Below, piece after piece: positions 1 through 8,600 of a stretch of DNA of 10,259 nucleotides. The stretch lies in contig JAZNIK010000078.1 in assembly GCA_045577495.1 (NCBI GenBank), forward strand, positions 1 through 10,259. Direction: 5' to 3'. The stretch comes from UMGS1279 sp045577495. GTDB taxonomy: Bacteria > Bacillota > Clostridia > Oscillospirales > Acutalibacteraceae. Each line of letters begins with the position of its first letter. Position 1 is the stretch's first letter. Both the position numbers and the translations under genes were made by a program. The notes below the pieces were generated by a model that saw only the letters and a program-made list of their open reading frames with translations, made no database searches and was not told where the DNA came from.

Positions 1-2341
1 TACAGGCTCTTCAAAATCTCATAACCTTCAATCACTTGAAAGCTGCGGTGCAGAGGTTCAAAAGGGTAATGCACCCGAGGAACGCAAACTTCAACGCCTT
101 TTCAGAAATGCTGAGGCATCACTTCTTATTAAGCGTTGTAATGACTTTGGTGCAGGCGGTGTTTCGGTTGCCATTGGTGAACTTGCGGATGGACTTGTAA
201 TAGATTTAGATAAGGTGCCTAAAAAGTATGATGGTCTTGATGGCACAGAACTTGCTATTAGTGAATCACAAGAGCGTATGGCAGTTGTTGTGGCTCCCGA
301 GGATGTTCAGAGATTTATGGAGCTTGCCGCTACCGAAAATCTTGAATCCACAGTTGTTGCTACAGTTACCGCAGAGCCTCGTCTTGTAATGAATTGGAAT
401 GGCAAAACTATAGTTGATATTTCACGCGAGTTTTTAAACTCAAACGGCGCAGAAAAGCATATCGATATTGCGCCTGCCTCGGCGGACGGATATAAAAAGG
501 ATATCCCAAGCGATTTTGCTAATGGTATTAAAGAACTTGCAGGTGACCTTAATATCTGCTCCAAGCGTGGACTTAGTGAAAGATTTGACTCTACTATCGG
601 TGCAGGCACGTTACTTATGCCTTTTGGTGGTAAAAATCAGTTGACTCCTATTCAGGCTATGGCACATAAAATTTCGCTTGAAAAGGGCGATACCGATACT
701 TGTTCGCTTATGGCGTATGGTTATAACCCCTTCATCACCGAGCAAAGCCCATACCACGGCGCATATTTGGCGGTTGTTGAGTCTGCCGCAAAGCTTGTTG
801 CAACTGGTGCTGCTTTTGAGGATGTTTATTTAACCTTCCAGGAGTATTTTGAAAAACCCGGTAGAGATGCAAAGCGTTGGGGTAAACCCTTGGCAGCACT
901 TCTTGGCGCATTCAAGGCTCAAAAAGAGCTTGGTATTGCGGCTATCGGCGGTAAGGATTCTATGAGTGGTTCTTTTGAGGATTTAGACGTTCCGCCAACA
1001 CTTGTTTCCTTTGCCGTAACAACCGAAAAATGTAAGAGTGTTATCTCTCCCGAATTTAAAGAGGCTAACCACCGCGTAGTGCTTATTAAACCCGAGTATG
1101 ATAAAAATGGTTTACCAACCACCAAATCTTTGCTTTGGGTGTTTAATCAGGTTAATACTCTTATTTCCAGCGGTGCTTGTGTTGCATGCTACACTCTCGG
1201 AATGGGCGGTATAGCAGAGGCAATACTCAAAATGTCAATTGGTAACTCAATCGGCTTTAATTTTGAGGATAACCTAAATCTTGAAGACTTGTTTGGTTAC
1301 TGCTATGGTAGTTTTGTTTTAGAACTCACCTATGAAAGCGGTATCGGTACTGTTTTGGGTTCAACCACTAGCGAGGAGAAAATCACCTATAAAAACCAGT
1401 CGGTTGACCTTAACGAACTTTTAAATATTTATGAGAATAAGCTCGAGCCTGTTTTCTCTTGCAACATTAAAAATGAGGGTAAGGAGATTAAGGCAGTTAG
1501 CTTTAATGGAGAAAAGACTGTAGCCCCCGCAATTAAGGTTGCAAAACCAAGAGTTTTAATTCCTGTTTTCCCCGGTACTAACTGTGAATATGATTCTGCA
1601 AAGGCGGTTGAGCGTGCAGGATTAGAGGCAGAAACAGTTATTATCCGCAACCTTACCGCAAACGCTATTGCAGAGTCTACCGAGTATTTTGCAAAGCGTT
1701 TAGAGGATTCACAAATAGTCTTTATTCCAGGCGGATTCTCGGGTGGTGACGAGCCTGATGGTTCAGGTAAGTTTATTACCGCTTTCTTCCGTAGCCCAGA
1801 GGTTAAAGACGGCGTTATGAAACTTTTAAAACAACGTGATGGCTTAATGTGCGGTATTTGTAACGGCTTCCAGGCACTTATCAAACTTGGCTTGGTGCCT
1901 TATGGTGAAATCATTGATACCGATGCTAATTGTCCAACCCTAACCTTTAATACCATCGGTCGACATCAGTCAAGACTTGTTCGTACAAGAGTTGCTTCCA
2001 CTAAATCACCTTGGATGAGCAAGGCAAAGGTTGGCGAGATTTACACTGTTCCGATTTCTCACGGCGAGGGAAGATTTATAGCTAGTGAGGATTTGGTAAC
2101 AAAACTTGCAGATAACGGCCAAATTCTAACACAGTATGTTGACTTAAATGGCAATCCTACCGATGATGTTCGCTTTAACCCCAACAACTCTGTTTGGGCT
2201 ATCGAGGGTATAACCTCTCCTGATGGTCGCGTACTTGGTAAAATGGGCCATAGTGAGCGTATTGGCACAAATCTTTATCGCAATGTTGAGGGTAACTATG
2301 AAATGGGACTTTTTGACAGTGCGGCAGAATATTATAAATAA
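1..2341 (+). CDS. purL: Phosphoribosylformylglycinamidine synthase, synthetase-glutaminase fusion (5' truncated)
   Basis: This enzyme converts FGAR, glutamine and ATP to FGAM, the fourth step of de novo purine synthesis, in the cytoplasm. The reading frame is open from the left edge (first whole codon at base 2) and 779 codons are visible, so the N-terminal part lies outside the window. The GTG at 215 is internal, because conserved PurL sequence runs through it. Numbering from the first visible codon, the end of the first AIRS-type half carries NDFGAGGVS (47-55) and the SESQERM motif (about 87-93). The second half carries GGKDSM (316-321). A class I glutaminase domain starts near 517, with nucleophile Cys620 in GICNGFQ and the His750/Glu752 pair in GHSE. 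Family knowledge: many Firmicutes have separate PurS, PurQ and PurL; the fused form, usually about 1,200-1,300 residues, occurs in Clostridia and in Proteobacteria. The stop codon is 19 bases before fhs, which suggests one operon. The pathway assignment is very secure. Confidence 0.97.
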   Translation, partial: TGSSKSHNLQSLESCGAEVQKGNAPEERKLQRLFRNAEASLLIKRCNDFGAGGVSVAIGELADGLVIDLDKVPKKYDGLDGTELAISESQERMAVVVAPEDVQRFMELAATENLESTVVATVTAEPRLVMNWNGKTIVDISREFLNSNGAEKHIDIAPASADGYKKDIPSDFANGIKELAGDLNICSKRGLSERFDSTIGAGTLLMPFGGKNQLTPIQAMAHKISLEKGDTDTCSLMAYGYNPFITEQSPYHGAYLAVVESAAKLVATGAAFEDVYLTFQEYFEKPGRDAKRWGKPLAALLGAFKAQKELGIAAIGGKDSMSGSFEDLDVPPTLVSFAVTTEKCKSVISPEFKEANHRVVLIKPEYDKNGLPTTKSLLWVFNQVNTLISSGACVACYTLGMGGIAEAILKMSIGNSIGFNFEDNLNLEDLFGYCYGSFVLELTYESGIGTVLGSTTSEEKITYKNQSVDLNELLNIYENKLEPVFSCNIKNEGKEIKAVSFNGEKTVAPAIKVAKPRVLIPVFPGTNCEYDSAKAVERAGLEAETVIIRNLTANAIAESTEYFAKRLEDSQIVFIPGGFSGGDEPDGSGKFITAFFRSPEVKDGVMKLLKQRDGLMCGICNGFQALIKLGLVPYGEIIDTDANCPTLTFNTIGRHQSRLVRTRVASTKSPWMSKAKVGEIYTVPISHGEGRFIASEDLVTKLADNGQILTQYVDLNGNPTDDVRFNPNNSVWAIEGITSPDGRVLGKMGHSERIGTNLYRNVEGNYEMGLFDSAAEYYK

Positions 2342-2346
2342 TATTT

Positions 2347-2354
2347 AGGAGTGG
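2347..2354 (+). promoter_or_regulatory. Ribosome binding site of fhs
   Basis: AGGAG, followed by TGG, lies in the short purL-fhs gap and ends 9 bases before the ATG at 2361. It fixes that start. No promoter is visible in the 19-base gap, which supports cotranscription with purL. Confidence 0.8.
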
Positions 2355-2360
2355 CAGGTT

Positions 2361-4031
2361 ATGTATAAAAGCGATATTGAAATAGCACAAGAATGTAAAA
2401 TGAAACCTATCACCGAGATAGCAAAGGCAGCCCACGTTGATGAAGAATATATTGAGCAGTATGGTAAATATAAAGCAAAGATAGACCTAGCACTATTAAA
2501 TAAAGACCGTAAAGATGGTAAGCTTGTTTTGGTAACGGCAATTACCCCCACCCCCGCGGGTGAGGGTAAAACCACCACCACAATTGGCTTGGCAGATGGC
2601 TTAAAGCTTATTGGCAAGGATGTTACTGTTGCTTTGCGTGAGCCCTCTTTGGGACCTGTTTTTGGTGTTAAGGGCGGTGCCGCAGGCGGCGGATATGCAC
2701 AGGTTGTACCTATGGAGGATATAAACCTGCACTTTACGGGTGATTTTCACGCTATCGGTGCTGCAAACAATCTACTTGCTGCAATGCTTGATAACCACAT
2801 TCAACAAGGCAACGCACTTGGTATAGATGTTAAAAAAATCACCTGGAAACGTTGTGTTGATATGAATGACCGCCAACTTAGATTTGTTGTTGACGGACTT
2901 GGCGGCAAGGTTAACGGCACACCTCGTGAGGACGGATTTGATATAACCGTTGCATCTGAAATTATGGCGGTTCTTTGCCTTTCTAACTCTATTACCGATT
3001 TAAAAGAAAGACTTTCAAGAATTATTGTTGGTTATACCTATGATGATAAACCTGTAACTTGTGGTGAGTTAAAGGCGGCAGGTGCTATGACTGCACTTTT
3101 AAAGGATGCTATTAAGCCTAACTTGGTTCAGACTTTAGAGGGCACACCCGCATTTGTTCACGGTGGACCTTTTGCTAACATTGCACACGGTTGTAACTCT
3201 GTAATGGCTACTAAACTTGCTCTTAAAATGGGCGATTATGCTATTACCGAGGCGGGCTTTGGCGCAGACCTTGGCGCAGAAAAATTTCTTGATATTAAGT
3301 GCCGTATGGCAGGGCTTACCCCCGATGCAGTTGTGGTTGTTGCAACGGTTCGCGCACTTAAAATGCACGGCGGTTTGGCTAAAACCGAGCTTGGCACAGA
3401 GGATGTTGCCGCTCTTGAAAAGGGTATTCCTAATCTTCTTCGCCACGTTTCTAACATTAAAAATGTTTATAAACTTCCTTGTGTTGTTGCGGTTAACCGC
3501 TTCCCGACCGATACCGATAATGAAATTAACTTTATTATTGATAAATGTCGTGAGCTTGGCGTTAACACAGTGCTTTCTACCGTATGGGCAGATGGCGGCA
3601 AGGGTGGTGTAGAACTTGCAAAAGAGGTTGTTCGTCTTTGCGAGGAGGAACAAGGCGACTTTACTTTCTCTTACGACCTTGATTGCACTATCGAGGAGAA
3701 AATCGAGGCGGTTGTTAAAAAGGTATATGGCGGAGATGGTGTTGCATTTACGCCTAATGCTAAAAAACAAATCGCACAGCTTTCAGCACTCGGTTTTGAT
3801 AAATGCCCTGTTTGTATTGCTAAAACACAGTATAGCTTTTCAGATGACCCATTAAAGCTTGGTGCACCTGATGGCTTTACAGTAACAGTTAAAAATGTTA
3901 AAATCTCTGCCGGTGCTGGCTTTATAGTTGTATTGACCGGTGATATTATGACAATGCCGGGACTTCCTAAGGTTCCTGCCGCAGAGAGAATTGATGTTGA
4001 TGAAAGTGGTAAAATAAGCGGACTATTTTAA
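2361..4031 (+). CDS. fhs: Formate-tetrahydrofolate ligase
   Basis: This cytoplasmic enzyme makes 10-formyl-THF from formate, THF and ATP. That feeds purine formylation and, in acetogens, the methyl branch of the Wood-Ljungdahl pathway. The 556-residue length is typical of bacterial single-function Fhs. An ATP-binding P-loop TPAGEGKTT is at residues 64-72. The first family signature, GVKGGAAGGGY, is at 102-112, and the second, VATVRALKMHGG, is at 327-338. The conserved REPSLGPVFG and FTGDFHAIGAANN segments lie at about 93-102 and 125-137. The start is supported by AGGAG 9 bases upstream. The gene follows purL closely and is followed by a hairpin terminator, so purL-fhs looks like the end of a purine/one-carbon operon. 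The pairing makes sense because 10-formyl-THF is the formyl donor in purine synthesis. Presence of Fhs alone does not show acetogenesis, since many non-acetogenic Clostridia have it. Confidence 0.98.
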   Translation: MYKSDIEIAQECKMKPITEIAKAAHVDEEYIEQYGKYKAKIDLALLNKDRKDGKLVLVTAITPTPAGEGKTTTTIGLADGLKLIGKDVTVALREPSLGPVFGVKGGAAGGGYAQVVPMEDINLHFTGDFHAIGAANNLLAAMLDNHIQQGNALGIDVKKITWKRCVDMNDRQLRFVVDGLGGKVNGTPREDGFDITVASEIMAVLCLSNSITDLKERLSRIIVGYTYDDKPVTCGELKAAGAMTALLKDAIKPNLVQTLEGTPAFVHGGPFANIAHGCNSVMATKLALKMGDYAITEAGFGADLGAEKFLDIKCRMAGLTPDAVVVVATVRALKMHGGLAKTELGTEDVAALEKGIPNLLRHVSNIKNVYKLPCVVAVNRFPTDTDNEINFIIDKCRELGVNTVLSTVWADGGKGGVELAKEVVRLCEEEQGDFTFSYDLDCTIEEKIEAVVKKVYGGDGVAFTPNAKKQIAQLSALGFDKCPVCIAKTQYSFSDDPLKLGAPDGFTVTVKNVKISAGAGFIVVLTGDIMTMPGLPKVPAAERIDVDESGKISGLF

Positions 4032-4044
4032 AATACACAATATT

Positions 4045-4073
4045 AAAGCTGTGTGGAAATTCCACACAGCTTT
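4045..4073 (+). terminator. Rho-independent terminator after fhs
   Basis: A 13-bp perfect stem (4045-4057 with 4061-4073, core AGCTGTGTGGA) closes a 3-base loop and runs into TTTT then AATTAT on the + strand. It begins 13 bases after the fhs stop. It lies between convergent genes and could also slow transcripts from the lipoprotein gene on the other strand, but the U-tract in that direction is weak. Confidence 0.85.
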
Positions 4074-4088
4074 TAATTATAGGTTTTG

Positions 4089-5492
4089 TTATTTTTCTTG
4101 ATTTTCGGCTAAGGATTCTTCTTTATTTTCTGAGGAAGCCTCGGAAGAACTAGTTGGCTCTGGTTTATCCTTAGTATTTGTAAATGTCACTTCGTTTTTA
4201 CTGTTGTTTTTAGGGGTTAGAGAAATTGTTTTACTAGTTTCTTTTGAGGTGTACCCATCGGGAATGGTTTGAATAACCTCATACTCATCATATTTAAGAC
4301 CCTCTTTTAAAACAACACCTTTTTTATTAGTCTTACCTAAAACGGTGGTTTTGCCGGTTGCCTTGTGCTTGATTTTTACAGGCACGTTTGCAATAGGTTT
4401 GTCGTTATCATCATTTATCGTCACTTCAAGAGCGGCGCTCATTCTTACATTATTAGGGGTAGAAACAACAAGTAGTGGCCACTGTGCAACGGGACCAAAA
4501 AGCATACGCTCCATAATGCACATTTCGGGTCCGTTTGCGGTACCTACGTGATATACCCAATGCTGACCGTTTTTATATCCCGCATAAATGGCAACGTGTG
4601 AGCCTCTGTCGGTTCTGGTTTCTTCTTTTTGGAAGATTATAATCGAGCCAATAGGTATCTCTTGCTTTGGTTTAAAAATAATGTAGTTGTATGAAGTTTT
4701 AGAAGCGGTAAAAGGAATGGAATATGAGTAACCAAGCTTTAACCATTTTTTAACTGCTCTGTACCAATCATCTGCGGCATATGTTTTTTCGGGTCTTGGT
4801 AGGGCGGAGGTGTCAATACCTGCCACATTCGGTAGATAGTTAAAATAAACATAGGTTGCAAATGAGGCACAAACAAGACCGCCTCGCTCAAACTTTTCTA
4901 TATTTGGTTTTCCGTTTTTGGTTTCAAGTCCTGTTGAGCCACCACCGTATGTAATATCCGAAAGATATCCCAAGCCTCGTTTGTGTCTGGAAAGTATATA
5001 GGTCCACATATTTCCGTCCGCGCGGTGTTTTTTCATATTATATCCAGTGTAAATAAGTGAATCCATAAAAATGTTATCTTCAATATCTAGATTGGTGTTG
5101 TAATTATATTTACCCTTTGAAGTTGTTTTATTGGTAGTGCTTTTTTTAGATGAGGTTGCCTTTTTAGAAGATGAAGATTGTTTTTTAGACGAGGACTCTT
5201 TTTTTGAGGAAACCTCTTTTTTTGACGATGCTTTCTCAGAAGAGTTTTGGGTATCACTTGATTCCTCTTTTAAAGAAGATGAACTTTCCTCGCTTGAGGT
5301 TTCTAAAGCGCTTGAAGATGAAATAATGCTTGAAGTCTCGTTTTTTGAAGAAGTCTTAATTTCCTTATCTTTTTTAGAGCAAGCTGAAAGCACAGCGCTT
5401 GTGCTTATAATTGATATTGATAATAATAAGGGGATTAGGTGTTTATTAAGTGACTTTATTATATTGTTTTTGTCAAAAAGTTTTAAAAACAT
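4089..5492 (-). CDS. Lipoprotein with NlpC/P60-like peptidase domain and Cna-B-like C-terminal domain
   Basis: A predicted secreted, membrane-anchored cell-wall hydrolase of 467 residues. A basic N-terminus and hydrophobic stretch (about 18-34) lead to a lipobox LSAC with Cys38 as the lipidation site. Residues 40-126 are a low-complexity Ser/Lys/Glu stalk. The catalytic-type domain follows: VCASFATYVY matches the NlpC/P60 pattern DCSGFVxYVY with Cys208 as nucleophile, RGSHVAIYAGY supplies His299, and HVG supplies His315 as third polar residue. GSIIIF before the His is also typical. Residues 353-440 resemble a Cna-B/prealbumin-like beta domain (PIANVPVKIKHKATGKTT, then a GYT turn). A charged Ser/Glu tail follows; no LPXTG motif is present. 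The family usually cuts stem peptides of peptidoglycan; the actual substrate is unknown. The ATG at 5492 has GGAGG 7 bases upstream. The gene has its own promoter and faces fhs. The triad is intact, so activity is plausible. Annotation as a hypothetical or CHAP-like protein is the main alternative. Confidence 0.85.
   Translation of the reverse strand: MFLKLFDKNNIIKSLNKHLIPLLLSISIISTSAVLSACSKKDKEIKTSSKNETSSIISSSSALETSSEESSSSLKEESSDTQNSSEKASSKKEVSSKKESSSKKQSSSSKKATSSKKSTTNKTTSKGKYNYNTNLDIEDNIFMDSLIYTGYNMKKHRADGNMWTYILSRHKRGLGYLSDITYGGGSTGLETKNGKPNIEKFERGGLVCASFATYVYFNYLPNVAGIDTSALPRPEKTYAADDWYRAVKKWLKLGYSYSIPFTASKTSYNYIIFKPKQEIPIGSIIIFQKEETRTDRGSHVAIYAGYKNGQHWVYHVGTANGPEMCIMERMLFGPVAQWPLLVVSTPNNVRMSAALEVTINDDNDKPIANVPVKIKHKATGKTTVLGKTNKKGVVLKEGLKYDEYEVIQTIPDGYTSKETSKTISLTPKNNSKNEVTFTNTKDKPEPTSSSEASSENKEESLAENQEK
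5115..5354 (-). repeat. Low-complexity Ser/Lys repeat region within the lipoprotein gene
   Basis: Residues 47-126 of the lipoprotein consist largely of irregular SSKKESSSKKQ-type units, preceded by Ser/Glu-rich sequence. At the DNA level this is a purine-biased stretch of AGT/TCT/AAA/GAA-type codons, prone to length change by slippage. It probably forms an extended stalk carrying the peptidase domain through the cell wall. Its composition also keeps a long meaningless frame open on the + strand. Confidence 0.75.
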
Positions 5493-5499
5493 ACATTTT

Positions 5500-5504
5500 C
5501 CTCC
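5500..5504 (-). promoter_or_regulatory. Ribosome binding site of the lipoprotein gene
   Basis: On the minus strand, GGAGG sits 7 bases before the ATG at 5492. A second, out-of-frame ATG at 5496 is only 3 bases from it and is unlikely to be used. The site decides the start chosen for the lipoprotein. Confidence 0.8.
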
Positions 5505-5522
5505 ATTTTTTATAGCCTATAT

Positions 5523-5551
5523 ATTTTACTTGGTTTTGTATATAATGTCAA
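5523..5551 (-). promoter_or_regulatory. Sigma-A promoter of the lipoprotein gene
   Basis: On the minus strand, TTGACA (5551-5546, a perfect -35) is followed by exactly 17 bases and TAAAAT (5528-5523, five of six -10 positions). The predicted transcription start, near 5515, leaves a leader of about 23 bases that includes the GGAGG site. This makes the gene independent of PFOR upstream. Confidence 0.8.
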
Positions 5552-5593
5552 GATTTGTTTTTGTGTATAGTATAAAACCTTTTAACAAGCATA

Positions 5594-5627
5594 AAAAAAC
5601 TTCGCCGAAAGCTCGGCGAAGTTTTTT
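5594..5627 (-). terminator. Rho-independent terminator after the PFOR gene
   Basis: A 15-bp perfect stem (5594-5608 with 5613-5627, GC-rich core CTTCGCCGA) closes a 4-base loop. It starts 16 bases beyond the PFOR stop. Read on the minus strand it ends in seven Ts. On the + strand it is also followed by a T-rich run, so it is symmetrical, but no + strand gene reads into it. It insulates the lipoprotein promoter from PFOR transcription. Confidence 0.9.
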
Positions 5628-5643
5628 GTTTTATAATCTAAGA

Positions 5644-8600
5644 TTATTCAGATTTGGGAGCATAAAGAGCAACCAATCTCTCAAGATGCTCTCTTTGAGC
5701 TTTTGCTTCATCAGCTGCTTTATCAAACAACTCATTAGCGCGCTCAGGGAAGGAGCGGGTGAGAGAGGAATAACGAGCCTCGTTAAGGATAAACTCTTTA
5801 TAATCACCGGTAGCGGGTTTGCTATCAAGAACGAAAGGATTCTTACCTTCTGCCTTAAGAGCAGGATTGTAGCGGAACATATTCCAATAACCGCAAGCAA
5901 CAGCCTTCTTCATTTCGCTCTGGCAGTTAACCATACCACCCTTAATAGAGTGCATTTCGCAAGGTGAGTAGCAGATAACGATAGAAGGACCGTTATAAGC
6001 CTCAGCTTCCTTAATTGCCTTTAAGGTTTGGTTCATATCAGCACCCATAGCAACCTGTGCTACATATACATAACCGTAAGACATTGCGATTTCAGCAAGG
6101 CTCTTTTTGTTGATTGCTTTACCTGCAGCAGCAAACTGAGCAACCTGACCAATGTTAGAAGCCTTAGAAGCTTGACCACCGGTATTGGAGTAAACCTCAG
6201 TATCAAATACCATGATGTTTACATTGTCGCCGGTAGCAAGAACGTGGTCAACACCACCGAAGCCGATATCATATGCCCAACCGTCACCACCGAAGATCCA
6301 AATAGACTTCTTGGCGAGGTATTCTTTCTTAGAAAGAACAGCAGGAGCAGTAGGACAACCTTCAGCAGCAGCCTTTTCAAGTTCAGCAACAAGAACAGCT
6401 GTAGCAGCGGCGTTCTTGTTAGTATCGTCTGCAGTTGCAAAGAATTCGTCAGCAGCAGCCTTGAACTCAGCAGAAGCCTTGTCAGACTCTGCCATTTCTT
6501 TAATTTGAGCCATAAGACCATCTCTGATAGCCTTTTGACCAAGATACATACCATAACCATGCTCAGCATTATCCTCAAACAAGGAGTTTGCCCAAGCAGG
6601 TCCGTGACCCTCAGCGTTTACAGTGTAAGGAGATGTAGCAGCAGGACCGCCCCAGATAGAAGAACAACCTGTTGCGTTAGAGATATACATCTTATCACCG
6701 AACAACTGAGTAACAAGACGAGCGTAAGCGGTTTCAGCACAACCTGCACAAGAGCCCGAGAACTCTAAGAGAGGCTTTTTGAACTGAGAAGCAATTAAGT
6801 TAGCATCGCTTGCAACATTATCTTTTTCGGTTACATTTGCTACGCAGTAATCAAATACTTCCTGCTCAGCAAGTTGAGTACCCTGAGGAACCATTTTAAG
6901 AGAGTTGGTAGGACATTCGCCAATACAAACTCCGCAACCCATACAATCAAGAGGAGATACTGCTAAGGTGTAAGAGTAACCCTTGTTGGTAACGCCCTTT
7001 TCTTTAACTGCAATCTTGATGTTTGCAGGAGCAGCTGCTTTTTCATCAGCACTTAAAGCAAATGGACGGATTGTAGCGTGAGGACATACGAATGCACACT
7101 TGTTACAACCAATACAGGTTTCGTTGTTCCACTCGGGAACCATAACAGCAACACCGCGTTTTTCAAATGCAGCAGCACCCTGCTCAAAGGTACCATCAGC
7201 GTGGTCAACAAATGCAGAAACAGGTAAGGAGTCACCGTTCATTAAAGCAACAGGCTTCATAATGCCGTCAACCATCTTAACAAGCTTAGAAGAATCTGTA
7301 GTGTTAGCAACAGCATCAGCATCAGTTGCATCTGCCCAAGAAGCAGGGATATCAATCTTAACAAATGCGGTAGCACCTGCGTCGATAGCCTTCTCGTTCA
7401 TTTCAACGACTTCTTTACCCTTCTTCATAAACTTCTGTGCTTTCTCTTTCATATAGCCGATTGCATCCTCAGCGGGAAGAACGTTAGAAAGAGCAAAGAA
7501 AGCAGACTGTAAAACAGTGTTGGTACGTTTGCCAAGACCGATATCAGCAGCGATATCAATAGCGTTAACGGTATAAAGTTGAACATTGTTCTTAGCGATA
7601 TAACGTTTTGCTTCTGCAGGCATATATTTGTCTAAATCTTCTGCAGACCACTGGCAGTTAATAAGGAATACACCGCCGGGCTTAACATCGTTAACCATTT
7701 TGTAACCCTTAATTACATAAGAGGGGTTGTGACAGGCAACAAAGTCTGCTTTATTGATGTAGTATGGGCTCTTGATAGGTTTATCACCAAATCTCAAGTG
7801 AGAAATTGTGATACCACCGGTTTTCTTAGAGTCATACTGGAAGTAAGCTTGTACATATTTATCGGTGTGGTCACCAATAATTTTGATAGAGTCTTTATTA
7901 GCACCAACGGTACCGTCACCGCCAAGACCCCAGAATTTGCACTCAATAGTACCTGCAGCAGCAGTATTGGGAGCTTCTTCTTCGGCAAGAGAAAGACCGG
8001 TAACGTCATCGTTAATACCAAGAGTGAATTGAGCTTTAGGCTCATCTTTGCTAAGTTCATTGTAAATAGCGAAGATGCTTGAAGGAGGAGTGTCCTTAGA
8101 ACCAAGACCATAACGACCACCGGTAACAGTGTCGATTTTTCTGCCGGTCTTAGCAAGAGCAGCAACAACGTCTAAGTAAAGAGGTTCGCCTAAAGAACCA
8201 GGCTCTTTAGTTCTGTCAAGAACAGCAATCTTCTTAACAGTTTCAGGAATAGTTTCAACAAGTTTCACAGCAGAGAAAGGACGGTAAAGACGTACTTTAA
8301 CAAGACCAACTTTTTCGCCTGCAGCTACCATATAATCGATAACTTCTTCTGCAACGTCGCAGATAGAACCCATAGCGATTATGATTTTTTCAGCATCGGG
8401 TGCACCGTAATAGTTGAAGAGTTTATAGTCGGTGCCAAGTTTAGCATTAACCTTATCCATATATTCCTCAACAATAGTGGGAACTGCATCATAATACTTG
8501 TTACAAGCCTCTCTATGCTGGAAGAATATATCTCCGTTTTCGTGAGAACCACGCATTACAGGATGCTCGGGGTTAAGTGCACGCTTGCGGAATGCCTCAA

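Noticed and set aside
215..217. GTG as the start of purL
   Set aside because: The frame is open to the left edge and the upstream codons encode conserved PurL sequence including NDFGAGGVS, so the gene is truncated by the window and does not start here.
3135..3770. A 211-codon open frame on the minus strand inside fhs
   Set aside because: It lies wholly antisense to a conserved Fhs segment, with composition explained by the codon use of fhs.
5581..5643. The symmetrical hairpin as a mobile-element end or attachment site
   Set aside because: It is explained fully as a terminator after PFOR, with a GC-rich stem, short loop and T-runs; no recombinase or target duplication is present.
5131..5967. 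A 278-codon open frame on the + strand across the lipoprotein start, promoter, terminator and PFOR end
   Set aside because: It is antisense to two well-supported genes and runs through a promoter and a terminator. Its opening acidic/Phe-rich sequence is the mirror of the Ser/Lys stalk, and it matches no family I recognise.
6028..6768. A 246-codon open frame on the + strand inside PFOR
   Set aside because: It is antisense to the conserved TPP domain of PFOR, and its Ser/Thr/Cys-rich translation has no domain I recognise.
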